The notes below the pieces were generated by a model that did no database searches, was not told the origin of the DNA, and saw only the letters and a program-made list of their open reading frames with translations. Both the position numbers and the translations under genes were made by a program. From Microvirga sesbaniae (GTDB lineage Bacteria; Pseudomonadota; Alphaproteobacteria; Rhizobiales; Beijerinckiaceae): a stretch of 64,000 bases of DNA. Numbering within the stretch: the first letter of the stretch is position 1; every line of letters begins with the position of its first letter. Of this stretch, positions 42,257 to 50,831 are shown piece by piece. The stretch spans positions 58,518 through 122,517 of the forward strand of contig NZ_JAMXFJ010000003.1 in NCBI RefSeq assembly GCF_025460805.1. The letters are read 5' to 3'.

Positions 42257-43354
42257 TCAGGCGCTCGTCGCGACGGGCTTATCCTGCCGTTCGCGCCAAG
42301 TTCGGTAGAGCGCGAGACGCCTGGCAAGCGCCGGGCTCGGCGGTGCGCTGATGGAGCCGGCGCCGGCGCCCTGGATCTCGCGCCAGAAATGGCACGCCAC
42401 CTGCCGCCCGTCCGTCGCCGTTTCGAGAGCAGGGTGCTGCTCCTTGCAGACCGCGCGGGCATGGGGGCAGCGGGTGTGAAAGCGGCAGCCCGAGGGCGGC
42501 GCGGCGGGACTCGGAACGTCCCCCTGCAGCAGCGCCTTCGGCTGGCGGTTCGTCGGGCTCGGGATCGGGATCGCCGCGAGGAGCGCCTGCGTATACGGAT
42601 GAAGCGGATTGTCGAACAGGGAGTCCGTGTCCGACAATTCCACGATCTCGCCGAGATACATCACCGCGACCCGGTCGCTCATGTGGCGGATGACGGCAAG
42701 GTCATGCGCCACGATGACGAGCGTGAGGCCGAAGCGGTCCTTCAGGTCTTCGAGCAGGTTGATGATCTGCGCCTGGATCGACACGTCCAGCGCCGATACG
42801 GGCTCGTCGCCGACGATCAGCTTCGGGTCGCCGGCAAGCGCCCTGGCGATGCCGATGCGCTGGCGCTGGCCGCCGGAGAACTCGTGCGGATAGCGATCCG
42901 CATGGGTCGGAAGCAGGCCGACCGTGCGCATGAGATCCGCGACGCGCTCCCGCTTCTCGCGGCCCTTGGCGAGGTTGTGAAGCCAGATCGGTTCGGCGAT
43001 GATGTCGCCCACGTTCATGCGCGGGTTCAGGGAGGCGAACGGGTCCTGGAAAATGATCTGCAATTCGCGCCGGAGCCCGCGCAGTTCGCCCTTGCCCAGC
43101 TTGACGATCGAGCGGCCCTCGTAGCGGACGTCGCCCTCCGTGGCCTCGATCAGTCGCAGCAGCAGGCGTCCCAGGGTGGACTTGCCGCAGCCGGATTCGC
43201 CCACCACCGAGAAGGTCTCGCCGCGCCGGATGCCGAGCGACACGCCGTCCACCGCACGGACGACGGTCGGCGAGGACAGCAGACCGCCGCCCCCGAAATG
43301 CTTCTTGAGGCCGATGCCTTCGAGGATGATGTCGTCTGAGGGCACCATGCTCAT
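42257..43354 (-). CDS. Peptide ABC ATPase, DppF-like
   Basis: A 365-residue ATPase. Walker A is GESGCGKST, the Q-loop [12 protein letters not shown], the signature FSGGQRQR, Walker [13 protein letters not shown], and the Cys motif [14 protein letters not shown]. The ATG at 43354 shares one base with the preceding stop (TGATG). The C-terminal 35 residues beyond the oligopeptide domain ([20 protein letters not shown]) are an unusual extension. Confidence 0.92.
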   Translation of the reverse strand: MSMVPSDDIILEGIGLKKHFGGGGLLSSPTVVRAVDGVSLGIRRGETFSVVGESGCGKSTLGRLLLRLIEATEGDVRYEGRSIVKLGKGELRGLRRELQIIFQDPFASLNPRMNVGDIIAEPIWLHNLAKGREKRERVADLMRTVGLLPTHADRYPHEFSGGQRQRIGIARALAGDPKLIVGDEPVSALDVSIQAQIINLLEDLKDRFGLTLVIVAHDLAVIRHMSDRVAVMYLGEIVELSDTDSLFDNPLHPYTQALLAAIPIPSPTNRQPKALLQGDVPSPAAPPSGCRFHTRCPHARAVCKEQHPALETATDGRQVACHFWREIQGAGAGSISAPPSPALARRLALYRTWRERQDKPVATSA

Positions 43355-44412
43355 CACGCGGCTCCGCGGTGAAGTTCGAGGGGGGCGTACCAGCACCGGG
43401 CCTGGTGGCCGGGCTTGATCTCGGCGAGGGGCGGGGGATCGTTGGCGCAATGGCTGTCCGAGAAGGGGCAGCGCGGCGTGAAGCGGCAGCCCTTGGGCAT
43501 CAGCTCCGCCGGCGGCACCGTGCCGCGGATCGTGGCGAGGCGCCCCTGGCGACGGCCGAGCGAGGGGACCGATCCCATGAGGCCGATAGTGTAGGGATGC
43601 TGGGGGTCCTCGAAGATCGCGTCCACCGGGCCGCTCTCGACCACCCGTCCCGCATACATCACGGCCACCTCGTCGGCGACCTCGGCCACGACGCCGAGAT
43701 CGTGGGTGATGAGGATCATCGCCGTGCCGGTCTCCTCCTGGAGGCGGCGGATGAGGGTGAGGATCTGGGCCTGGATCGTCACGTCGAGGGCGGTCGTGGG
43801 CTCGTCCGCGATGAGAAGCTGCGGATCGTTGGCGAGCGCCATGGCGATCATGACGCGCTGGCGCATGCCGCCCGACATCTCGTGCGGATAGGCGCGCAGT
43901 CGCTTTTCAGGAGCCGGGATGCGCACCTTCTTCAGCATGTCGAGCGCCCGCTCCATGGCCTCGGCCTTCGAGACCTTGCGGTGGCGGGCGATGCCCTCCG
44001 CGATCTGGTCGCCGATGGTGAAGGCCGGGTTGAGCGAGGTCATCGGCTCCTGGAAGATCATGGCCATGCGGTCGCCGCGCAGATCTGCGCGCTCGCGCTC
44101 GGTAAGGGTGAGAAGGTCCCGGCCGTCGAACCGGGCCGATCCGGCGACGATCCGGGCCGGCGGCGTCGGCAGAAGGCCCATCAGGGCCAGGGACGTCACG
44201 CTCTTGCCGCAGCCGGACTCGCCCACGATGCAGAGCGTCTTGCCCTTGCTGACGGAAAACGAGACGTCGTCGACTACGTTCACGCCCCTGGGCGCCCCGT
44301 CGAAGCGCACGGAGAGCCCCTGGACCGCGAGCAGCGGCGGCTCAGCCGCACGGGCGGCATTGCCCGAAGCGTGAACCTGCGCGGTCGAGTGTCTGGCCGC
44401 TTCATGTCCCAT
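43354..44412 (-). CDS. Peptide ABC ATPase, DppD-like
   Basis: A 352-residue ATPase. Walker A is GESGCGKS, the Q-loop [13 protein letters not shown], the signature MSGGMRQR, Walker [13 protein letters not shown], and the Cys motif [15 protein letters not shown] 25-residue unstructured N-terminus precedes the ABC fold. Its start overlaps the end of the FCD regulator by 11 bases, so regulator and transporter are one transcript. Confidence 0.92.
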   Translation of the reverse strand: MGHEAARHSTAQVHASGNAARAAEPPLLAVQGLSVRFDGAPRGVNVVDDVSFSVSKGKTLCIVGESGCGKSVTSLALMGLLPTPPARIVAGSARFDGRDLLTLTERERADLRGDRMAMIFQEPMTSLNPAFTIGDQIAEGIARHRKVSKAEAMERALDMLKKVRIPAPEKRLRAYPHEMSGGMRQRVMIAMALANDPQLLIADEPTTALDVTIQAQILTLIRRLQEETGTAMILITHDLGVVAEVADEVAVMYAGRVVESGPVDAIFEDPQHPYTIGLMGSVPSLGRRQGRLATIRGTVPPAELMPKGCRFTPRCPFSDSHCANDPPPLAEIKPGHQARCWYAPLELHRGAA

Positions 44413-45178
44413 GGCGAATCTTGTCCTTGTTCTTGGCCGTCTCGGGGAATGTCGGAATATGTCCGTCGATGCGGTCGGGCAGGGGAGTCGTCATCACCTT
44501 GAGGAGACCGTCCCGGACCGATTCGAGATGCTCGCGCATCGCCTGCTCGGCCGCGTGGGCCTCGCGCTGGGCGATGGCGGCGATCACGCGGCGATGCTGT
44601 TCGACGTAGATCTTCTGGCGCTCGCTCGACCGCGCCCGCTCGCGCAGGATCTGCCAGGTCGTATCCTGGCGGATGCGGTCGACCATGTCGAAGATCGCTA
44701 AAAGAAGGGAGTTGCCGGCCGCCTCCGCGATGGTGCGGTGCAGGGCGCTGTCCCAGAGCTCGCGCCCGTCGGCGTCCGAACTCGAAGCGGCCTTCTCGGC
44801 CAGCCGGAGAAGACGCTCGATGTCGCCGTTCGTGGCCCGCATGGCTGCGAGCCGGGCGAGGGCGGGTTCGATTTCCAGCCGCACGTCCATCACCTCGAGC
44901 GGATGGGTGCGCTTGGCCAGCTCCTCCAGGTTGGTCGGGGTATGGGCCGGGCGCGGACCCAGGAAGGTTCCCTTGCCCTGGTGGCGCCAGATCCGTCCCT
45001 CGGCCTCGAGGACCTCGAGGGCCCGCCGCAGTGCCCGGCGGCCGATCCCGATCTGTGCCGCGAGAAGCCGCTCGGACGGAAGCCGCCGGTCTCCGTCGAG
45101 AGAGCTGGCGTCCAGGAGAGCCCGTAACCTCCCCAGGGCGAAGTTCGAACTGTCCAGCAATGAATCGACGTCTGTCAT
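44402..45178 (-). CDS. FCD-type GntR regulator of the peptide/GGT operon
   Basis: A 258-residue transcription factor. The winged helix is at about 25-75 (RLPSERLLAAQIGIGRRALRRALEVLEAEGRI) and the helical FCD ligand domain at about 90-225, with the metal/ligand positions D, H and H in WDSALHRTIAEAAGN and EQHRRVIAAI. The ATG at 45178 begins just before the helix-turn-helix. It leads its own operon and lies about 100 bases from a palindrome at 45280-45300, so autoregulation is expected. Confidence 0.88.
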   Translation of the reverse strand: MTDVDSLLDSSNFALGRLRALLDASSLDGDRRLPSERLLAAQIGIGRRALRRALEVLEAEGRIWRHQGKGTFLGPRPAHTPTNLEELAKRTHPLEVMDVRLEIEPALARLAAMRATNGDIERLLRLAEKAASSSDADGRELWDSALHRTIAEAAGNSLLLAIFDMVDRIRQDTTWQILRERARSSERQKIYVEQHRRVIAAIAQREAHAAEQAMREHLESVRDGLLKVMTTPLPDRIDGHIPTFPETAKNKDKIRHGT

Positions 45179-45279
45179 GGCGAGCGGGCCCGTGCGAACC
45201 AAACTTGCTGTTGGTACCCTATGGACGATCCGATGTTGCGCGGCGCCCCGTTTCAACGAAACAAGGCTAGCCCAGAGCC

Positions 45280-45300
45280 GAACCAATTTGCAACTGGTTC
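45280..45300. promoter_or_regulatory. Candidate FCD regulator operator
   Basis: A 21-base near-palindrome with arms GAACCA (45280-45285) and TGGTTC (45295-45300), and TT/AA symmetric in the core; 8 of 10 pairs match. GGTTC recurs about 10 bases later. Position upstream of the FCD gene suggests autoregulation (inference). Confidence 0.45.
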
Positions 45301-45448
45301 AGTGATGGTTCCTTAGTCAAAGAGCGACCGCCCTTTGACCACGGGGGCTGTTCGGGACCTTCGGCCCCGCGGGAGGCTTGGCCTTCAGGTGCCTAAACTT
45401 TGCGCAGGAACGGGCGGGTCGCCGGAGACCCGCCTATGGCGTGCCGCT

Positions 45449-45464
45449 TGGCCCGAAACTTGCA
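45449..45464 (+). promoter_or_regulatory. Sigma-54 promoter upstream of nasT
   Basis: TGGCCCGAAACTTGCA fits the RpoN consensus TGGCACG-N4-TTGCW with one mismatch, GG and GC exactly ten bases apart. Transcription would start near 45474, just before the nasT start. It predicts control by nitrogen status through RpoN and an NtrC-type activator. Confidence 0.65.
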
Positions 45465-45480
45465 TCTGCCTCCCGGTTGG

Positions 45481-46119
45481 ATGGGCATGCGCAGCGAGAG
45501 CTTCCAGGACTTGACCAGAGACACACACACCGGTCAGCGGCCGCTTCGCGTTGCGATCATCGAGGAAAACGGCATCAGGGCGGCCATTCTCGTCGACGGC
45601 CTGCGCGAGGCGGGCATCAATGACGTGGAGGTCATCGACACGATGACCAACATGCTCCGGCGCCTGAGCACGGTCGATCCCGACGTGATCATCATCGGGA
45701 TCGAGAATCCGAGCCGCGACGTCCTGGAGCAGATGTTTCAGGTCTCCAAGCTCGTGTCGCGTCCGGTGGCCATGTTCGTGGACCGCTCCGACGGGTCCAT
45801 GATCCAGGCGGCCGTCGAGGCGGGCGTGTCGGCCTATGTGGTCGACGGCCTGCGCAAGGAGCGGGTGAAGCCCATCGTCGACATGGCGGTGAGCCGCTTC
45901 AACGCCTTCGACCGCCTGCAGCGCGAACTACTCGAGGCGCGCAGCGAGCTGGCATCCCGCAAGGTGATCGAACGGGCCAAGGGCATTCTCATGAGAACCA
46001 GGCAGCTTTCGGAGCAGGAGGCCTATGGCCTCCTTCGACAGACCGCCATGAACGAGAAGCGCAAGCTCGTCGACATCGCCCAGAGCGTCGTGACGGCGGC
46101 TTCCCTCCTGGAGAAATAA
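45481..46119 (+). CDS. nasT: NasT-type ANTAR antiterminator
   Basis: About 212 residues: a receiver-like domain (LRVAIIEENGIRAAILVDGLREAG) without the full phosphorylation set, and a C-terminal ANTAR RNA-binding domain (SRKVIERAKGILMRTRQLSEQEAYGLLRQTAM). ANTAR proteins bind tandem hairpins in leader RNA and prevent termination. Start codon unsure: ATG 45481 or 45487 lies only 7-13 bases after the predicted sigma-54 start and has no good Shine-Dalgarno. The NasS gene follows two bases after its stop, the classic pair in which NasS holds NasT until nitrate or nitrite arrives. Confidence 0.88.
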   Translation: MGMRSESFQDLTRDTHTGQRPLRVAIIEENGIRAAILVDGLREAGINDVEVIDTMTNMLRRLSTVDPDVIIIGIENPSRDVLEQMFQVSKLVSRPVAMFVDRSDGSMIQAAVEAGVSAYVVDGLRKERVKPIVDMAVSRFNAFDRLQRELLEARSELASRKVIERAKGILMRTRQLSEQEAYGLLRQTAMNEKRKLVDIAQSVVTAASLLEK

Positions 46120-46121
46120 GC

Positions 46122-47417
46122 GTGTTGAATGTGGAACAGGCGGCGAGCGGCCCCATGCGCCAGGCCGGATCCGTGAACGAGACACCCTCGGGCACGAAGG
46201 GGCGCCGGGTCCCGGAGCGTCTCGTCCGGGTCGGGTTCATCCCCCTGGTCGACATGGCGGTCCTGGTCGCCGCCGCCGAGCAGGGCTTTGCCCGCCGCGA
46301 GGGTCTTCGCCTGCAACTGGTCAAGGACGTGTCCTGGTCCAACATCCGGGATCGCCTGGCGTTCCGCCAGTTCGACGTGGCGCACATGCTGAGCCCGATG
46401 CCGATCGCGTCCCAGCTCCACCTCGGGTCCAACCCGTATCCGTGCTTCACGCCCTTCGCGCTCGGGCGCGGCGGCAACGCGATCACGCTCTCGGTCGATC
46501 TCTATCGCGAGATGCAGGGGGTCGCCGGGCTCGACGGATCGGAGGACGCGCTCACCAACGGGCTGGCGCTCAAGCAGGTGGTCGAGCGGAGACGGCAAAC
46601 CGGCCGGAAGCCCCTCGTCTTCGCCATGACCTATCCCTTCTCGTCCCATAACTACGAGTTCCGCTTCTGGCTCGCGGCCGCAGGCATCAATCCCGACGCC
46701 GACGTGACCATGACGGTCGTGCCGCCTCCGCTGACGGTCGATGCCATGACGGCGCGCGCCATCGACGGGTTCTGCGTCAACGCGCCCTGGAACATGATCG
46801 CGGTGGAAAAGGGCGTCGGTCGCATGGTGGCGACCAAGGCGGACATCTGGCCCTCCGCTCCCGAGAAGGTCCTGGGCGTCAGTCCGGAATGGGCGGAGGA
46901 GAACCCCGAGACCCTGTCGCGGCTCGTGGTGGCGCTCGATGCCGCGGCCCGATGGTGCGACGAGAGGCGCAACCACGGCGACCTCGCCGACATGATGGCC
47001 CGTCCCGACCATGTGGGGGCTCCGTCCGAGATGATCCGGCGGCTTCTCTCCGGCCAACTGACGATCGACCCCGACGGCAGAACGCGGCAGGTTCAGAGCT
47101 ACATGACGTTCCACGACCGGAACGCCAATTTCCCCTGGCTCAGCCAGGCCCTGTGGATCTACAGCCAGATGGTCCGCTGGGGGCAGGTTCCCTACGACGA
47201 GGCGGGTTTGGCCCGGGTTCGCGCCGCCTATCGCCCGGAGGTGTACCGGCGGATCCTTGCGGCTTCGAGCGCGTCCGTCCCCGCCGGCGACAGCAAGGTC
47301 GAGGGCGTGGCGACGGAGCCGTTCATCGACGGGCGTCGCTTCTCGCCCGATGACATCCCGGCTTATGTGGCAGGCTTCGACATTCGGAACGGCCTCGGGT
47401 CCGGGGTTGCCGAATAG
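46122..47417 (+). CDS. nasS: NasS-type cytoplasmic nitrate/nitrite sensor
   Basis: A 431-residue protein homologous to NrtA/CmpA binding proteins but without any signal peptide, as expected for NasS, which senses nitrate or nitrite in the cytoplasm and sequesters NasT. The fold is visible in VRVGFIPLVDMAVLVAAAEQGF, AHMLSPMPIASQLHLGS, YPFSSHNYEFRFWLAAAGINPD and DGFCVNAPWN. It starts at GTG 46122 with GGAG eight bases before. The nasT-nasS order and two-base gap support a stoichiometric pair. Confidence 0.88.
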   Translation: MLNVEQAASGPMRQAGSVNETPSGTKGRRVPERLVRVGFIPLVDMAVLVAAAEQGFARREGLRLQLVKDVSWSNIRDRLAFRQFDVAHMLSPMPIASQLHLGSNPYPCFTPFALGRGGNAITLSVDLYREMQGVAGLDGSEDALTNGLALKQVVERRRQTGRKPLVFAMTYPFSSHNYEFRFWLAAAGINPDADVTMTVVPPPLTVDAMTARAIDGFCVNAPWNMIAVEKGVGRMVATKADIWPSAPEKVLGVSPEWAEENPETLSRLVVALDAAARWCDERRNHGDLADMMARPDHVGAPSEMIRRLLSGQLTIDPDGRTRQVQSYMTFHDRNANFPWLSQALWIYSQMVRWGQVPYDEAGLARVRAAYRPEVYRRILAASSASVPAGDSKVEGVATEPFIDGRRFSPDDIPAYVAGFDIRNGLGSGVAE

Positions 47418-47511
47418 GCATTGCACCGCACACAACACAGGCGCAGTGCACAAATTATGACCTTGAGCACAATATGGGCAGTCTGTACCTTTTCTAAGTG
47501 AGAGACGGGCA

Positions 47512-47602
47512 GGACAACGAGGTCCGGGTCCCTCTCGACGAGGCCTGTCAACGATGACGGGCCGTTGATGCCTCTCGAAGGCGTTTCCCGACAACGACGT
47601 CG
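47512..47602 (+). promoter_or_regulatory. Candidate ANTAR-target RNA (two A1/G4 hexaloop hairpins)
   Basis: Hairpin 1: GGAC-AACGAG-GTCC. Hairpin 2: CGAC-AACGAC-GTCG. Both loops are six bases with A at position 1 and G at 4, the known requirement for ANTAR-protein recognition. NasT is encoded 1.4 kb upstream in the same direction. The 63-base linker is longer than I would expect for the described motif, so binding as one unit is uncertain. Confidence 0.55.
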
Positions 47603-47658
47603 CCGGATCAGCTGTACCCGCGCCTGTGCGGCCTTCAGTTCATCTCGCGGCGTTTTTT
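47601..47658 (+). terminator. Candidate leader terminator opposed to hairpin 2
   Basis: CGCCG (47601-47605) can pair with CGGCG (47648-47652), directly followed by six T. CCGCG (47618-47622) with CGCGG (47646-47650) is an alternative stem. The first option shares two bases with hairpin 2, so the two structures exclude each other, as in an antitermination switch. The stem is short. Confidence 0.45.
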
Positions 47659-47666
47659 GCGTTTCA

Positions 47667-47687
47667 GCCGGGTCGTGCAGACCCGGC
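47667..47687 (+). other. 8-bp hairpin in nrtA leader
   Basis: GCCGGGTC-GTGCA-GACCCGGC, perfect stem with a five-base loop, just after the T6 tract. Role unknown; it may stabilise the processed mRNA end. Confidence 0.45.
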
Positions 47688-47797
47688 AACAGGCGATCCG
47701 CGTCCGATCGAGCCTCGCGGCTTCCGGCGGATCGGCCACGACGAGGTTTCAATCGGTCCCGTCCGCGGGAGCTGACGACAGGAACAGGGGAAGCACG

Positions 47798-49090
47798 ATG
47801 CCGACACCGAAGTTCACACGCCGAGACGCGCTGCGCGGAGCCGGCGCCGCCCTGACGCTCGCCGCCGCGAAGGCCGCCTTTCCGGGCGGCGCGTTCGCCC
47901 AGAGCGCCGAGCCGGAGACGAAGTCGGTGAAGCTCGGCTACATCGCCCTCACGGACGCGGCCGCCCTGATCGTCGCCAAGGAAAAGGGCTTCTTCGCCAA
48001 GCACGGCCTGCCCGACGCGGAGGTCCTGAAGCAGGCCTCCTGGGGTGCGACCCGCGACAACCTGGTGCTGGGCTCGGAGGCCAACGGCATCGACGGGGCG
48101 CACATCCTGACCCCGATGCCCTACCTGATCTCGACCGGCAAGGTGACGCAGGGCGGCGTGCCCACCCCGATGTACATCCTGGCGCGCCTGAACCTCGACG
48201 CGCAGGCGATCTCGGTCGCGGCCGAGTACAACGGGCTCAAGCTCGGTCTCGATTCCTCGCCCCTGAAGGAAGCCTTCGCGAAGAAGCGCGCCGCCGGCGG
48301 AGACCCGAAGGTCGCCATGACCTTCCCGGGCGGCACGCACGACCTCTGGATCCGCTACTGGCTCGCCGCCGGCGGCATCGATCCCGACAAGGACGTGTCC
48401 ACCATCGTGGTGCCGCCGCCCCAGATGGTCGCCAACATGAAGGTCGGCACCATGGACGCCTTCTGCGTCGGCGAGCCCTGGAACGCGCAGCTCATCAACC
48501 AGAAGCTCGGATACACGGCGGCCAACACCTACGAGCTCTGGAACAAGCATCCGGAAAAGGCCCTCGGGCTGCGGGCCGCGTGGGTCGACAAGCACCCGCG
48601 CGCCGCCAGGGCGCTGCTCATGGCCGTCATGGAGGCGCAGGCGTGGTGCGACAGGCTCGAGAACCGCGAGGAGATGTGCAAGATCGTCGGCACCCGCGCC
48701 TGGTTCAACGTTCCGGTCGCCGACATCCTGCCGCGCCAGAAGGGCGAGTACGATTACGGCCTCGACGGCAAGGTGGTGAAGGACTCGCCGGGCATCATGA
48801 AGTTCTGGCGCGATCACGCCTCCTTCCCGTTCAAGTCGCACGACCTCTGGTTCATCGCCGAGAACATGCGCTGGGGCAAGTTCGAGACGAACACCGACGC
48901 AAAGGCGCTCGTCGACAAGGTCAACCGGGCCGATCTCTGGCGCGAGGCCGCGAAGACGCTCGGCGTCGCCGCGGGCGACATCCCGGCGAGCGACAGCCGC
49001 GGCAAGGAAGCCTTCTTCGACGGCAAGGTCTTCGACCCGGAGAACCCCCAGGCCTATCTCGCCAGCCTGCCGATCAAGCGCATCGCTTAA
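47798..49090 (+). CDS. nrtA: Nitrate ABC transporter substrate-binding protein NrtA
   Basis: A 430-residue periplasmic nitrate/nitrite-binding protein with a Tat signal (FTRRDALRGAGAALTLAAAK, cleavage near GAFAQ). The mature part shows VKLGYIALTDAAALIVAKEKGFF, GSEANGIDGAHILTPMPYLIS, FPGGTHDLWIRYWLAAGGIDPD and DAFCVGEPWN, the NrtA landmarks that also appear in NasS. The ATG at 47798 follows a purine-rich AGGGGAAG. It is the first structural gene after the leader and is followed 19 bases later by nrtB. Confidence 0.93.
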   Translation: MPTPKFTRRDALRGAGAALTLAAAKAAFPGGAFAQSAEPETKSVKLGYIALTDAAALIVAKEKGFFAKHGLPDAEVLKQASWGATRDNLVLGSEANGIDGAHILTPMPYLISTGKVTQGGVPTPMYILARLNLDAQAISVAAEYNGLKLGLDSSPLKEAFAKKRAAGGDPKVAMTFPGGTHDLWIRYWLAAGGIDPDKDVSTIVVPPPQMVANMKVGTMDAFCVGEPWNAQLINQKLGYTAANTYELWNKHPEKALGLRAAWVDKHPRAARALLMAVMEAQAWCDRLENREEMCKIVGTRAWFNVPVADILPRQKGEYDYGLDGKVVKDSPGIMKFWRDHASFPFKSHDLWFIAENMRWGKFETNTDAKALVDKVNRADLWREAAKTLGVAAGDIPASDSRGKEAFFDGKVFDPENPQAYLASLPIKRIA

Positions 49091-49109
49091 ACCCTCGGAG
49101 AACCGGCTC

Positions 49110-50012
49110 ATGGTCCATTCCGCCCGCGTCCTCGCTCTCCCGAACCCGAAGCCGACGCCGCCCGTCTCGAAGGCGGCGCTGTACCCCCTGGCGCCGAAGC
49201 CCGTCGGCGTTCCCGCGCGAGCCGTCCGCATCGGCAGGAGCATCGTCGCGCAGCTGGCCGCCCCGGTCCTGACCATCGCGTTCCTGCTTATCCTGTGGCA
49301 GATCCTGGCGTCGAGCCCCACCTCGGCCCTGCCGAGCCCGCTCAAGGTGATCGACGACAGCTGGGAGATCATCGTCAATCCCTTCAAGGTCGGCAACGGC
49401 ATCGACCAGGGCCTGTTCTGGCATGTGACCGCATCCCTGGTCCGCGTCGGCTACGGCTATGCGCTCGCGGCCGTCGTGGGCATCGGGTTCGGCGTGCTTC
49501 TCGGCCAGTCGACGCTCGCCATGCGCGGTCTCGATCCGGTGTTCCAGGTGCTGCGCACCATCCCGCCGCTGGCCTGGCTGCCGCTGTCCCTGGCGGCCTT
49601 CCGCGACGGGCAGCCCTCCGCCATCTTCGTGATCTTCATCACCAGCGTCTGGCCGATCCTGATCAACACCTCGGTGGGCATCCGCAACATCCCGCAGGAT
49701 TACCGCAACGTCGCGAAGGTCCTGCGCCTGTCGCCGATCGAGTTCTTCATCCGCATCATGGTGCCGGCCACCGTGCCGCACATGTTCACCGGCCTGCGCA
49801 TCGGCATCGGCCTGTCGTGGCTCGCCATCGTGGCGGCCGAGATGCTGATCGGCGGCGTCGGGATCGGGTTCTTCATCTGGGACGCGTGGAACTCCTCGCT
49901 CATCTCCGACATCATCGTGGCCCTGGTCTATGTGGGCGTGGTCGGCTTCCTGCTCGACCGCTCCATCGCGGCCGTCGGCCATCTGCTCACCCGCGGCACC
50001 GCCGCGCAGTAA
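49110..50012 (+). CDS. nrtB: Nitrate ABC transporter permease NrtB
   Basis: A 300-residue inner-membrane protein with about six transmembrane segments. The EAA-type loop (NIPQDYRNVAKVLRLSPIEFFIRIMVPATVPHMFTGLRIG) and the GIGLSWLAIVAAEMLIGGVGIGFFIWDAWN segment are diagnostic of NrtB/CmpB. A cytoplasmic proline-rich N-terminus of about 45 residues precedes the first helix. It works with NrtA and the NrtC-type ATPase. Confidence 0.93.
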   Translation: MVHSARVLALPNPKPTPPVSKAALYPLAPKPVGVPARAVRIGRSIVAQLAAPVLTIAFLLILWQILASSPTSALPSPLKVIDDSWEIIVNPFKVGNGIDQGLFWHVTASLVRVGYGYALAAVVGIGFGVLLGQSTLAMRGLDPVFQVLRTIPPLAWLPLSLAAFRDGQPSAIFVIFITSVWPILINTSVGIRNIPQDYRNVAKVLRLSPIEFFIRIMVPATVPHMFTGLRIGIGLSWLAIVAAEMLIGGVGIGFFIWDAWNSSLISDIIVALVYVGVVGFLLDRSIAAVGHLLTRGTAAQ

Positions 50013-50024
50013 GGAGGCGCCATC

Positions 50025-50819
50025 ATGGCCTATCTCACGATCGATCATGTCGGCATCTCCTTCCAGCGCGCCGGCGCGAGCACCGAGGTGCTGCGCGACG
50101 TGAACCTCTCCATCGACAAGGGCGAATACGTCTCCATCATCGGACATTCCGGCTGCGGCAAGTCGACGGTGCTCAACATCGTGGCGGGCCTCCTTGAGCC
50201 CACACAGGGCGGCGTGCTCCTGGAGGGCAGGGCGGTGAGCGGTCCCGGACCCGACCGCGCCGTCGTGTTCCAGAACCACTCGCTGCTGCCCTGGCTGACC
50301 GTGCGCGAGAACGTCGAGCTTGCGGTCAACAAGGTCTTCCGCGGGAAGAAGTCGAAGGCGGAGCGCCGCGACTGGACGCGCCACAACCTGGAGTTGGTCC
50401 ACATGGCCCATGCGGAGAACAAGCGGCCGCACGAGATCTCCGGCGGCATGAAGCAGCGCGTCGGCATCGCCCGCGCGCTCGCCATGGAGCCGAAGATCCT
50501 GCTGCTCGACGAGCCCTTCGGCGCCCTCGACGCCCTGACCCGCGCGCATCTCCAGGACCAGGTCATGGAGATCCATGGCCGGCTCGGCAACACGATCATC
50601 ATGATCACCCACGACGTGGACGAGGCGGTGCTGCTGTCCGACCGGATCGTCATGATGACGAACGGGCCGGCGGCCACGATCGGCGAGGACCTGAGGGTCG
50701 ACCTGGCGCGCCCCCGCCGGCGCCTCGAGCTCGTGGGCAATCCCACCTACAACGACGCCCGTGCGGCCGTGCTGGAGTTCCTCTACGCGCGTCACCGGGC
50801 CCCGACCCTCGCAGCGTGA
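50025..50819 (+). CDS. nrtC: Nitrate ABC transporter ATPase (NrtD/NrtC-like)
   Basis: A 264-residue ATPase. Walker A is GHSGCGKST, the Q-loop VFQNHSLLPWLTV, the signature ISGGMKQR, Walker B ILLLDEPFGALD and the H-loop ITHDVDEA. It has only the ATPase domain, without the NrtA-like regulatory tail of cyanobacterial NrtC, so it corresponds in domain content to NrtD. Twelve bases separate it from both nrtB and nirB. Confidence 0.92.
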   Translation: MAYLTIDHVGISFQRAGASTEVLRDVNLSIDKGEYVSIIGHSGCGKSTVLNIVAGLLEPTQGGVLLEGRAVSGPGPDRAVVFQNHSLLPWLTVRENVELAVNKVFRGKKSKAERRDWTRHNLELVHMAHAENKRPHEISGGMKQRVGIARALAMEPKILLLDEPFGALDALTRAHLQDQVMEIHGRLGNTIIMITHDVDEAVLLSDRIVMMTNGPAATIGEDLRVDLARPRRRLELVGNPTYNDARAAVLEFLYARHRAPTLAA

Positions 50820-50831
50820 AGGAGAGCGACG

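Larger units (their letters stand above)
45179..45480. other. Divergent promoter region between FCD operon and nasT
   Basis: Roughly 300 bases with no gene. It contains the near-palindrome at 45280-45300 close to the FCD regulator and a sigma-54 promoter at 45449-45464 facing nasT. The stretch between them (45310-45400) shows nothing I can name; it is where NtrC-type enhancer sites would be expected. Confidence 0.6.
47418..47797 (+). other. Long leader upstream of nrtA with hairpins and T-run
   Basis: A 380-base non-coding stretch. A weak promoter-like pair (TTGAGC 47463-47468, TACCTT 47486-47491) lies at its left end. It holds two hexaloop hairpins (47512-47525 and 47589-47602), smaller hairpins between them (47548-47568, 47570-47582), a T6 tract at 47653-47658, an eight-base-pair hairpin at 47667-47687 and a small one at 47757-47770 just before nrtA. 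Confidence 0.7.

Noticed and set aside
40592-43339. A 915-codon plus-strand frame across the second peptide ABC operon
   Set aside because: It lies opposite a binding protein and an ATPase with intact motifs and shows no family signature.
16331-45178. Possible recent duplication of the two peptide ABC operons
   Set aside because: Subunits differ widely in sequence, gene order and regulator type, so they are distant paralogues rather than a recent copy.
47570-47582. Small hairpin GCCT-CTCGA-AGGC as an ANTAR hairpin
   Set aside because: The loop has five bases and lacks the A1/G4 pattern, unlike the hairpins at 47512 and 47589.
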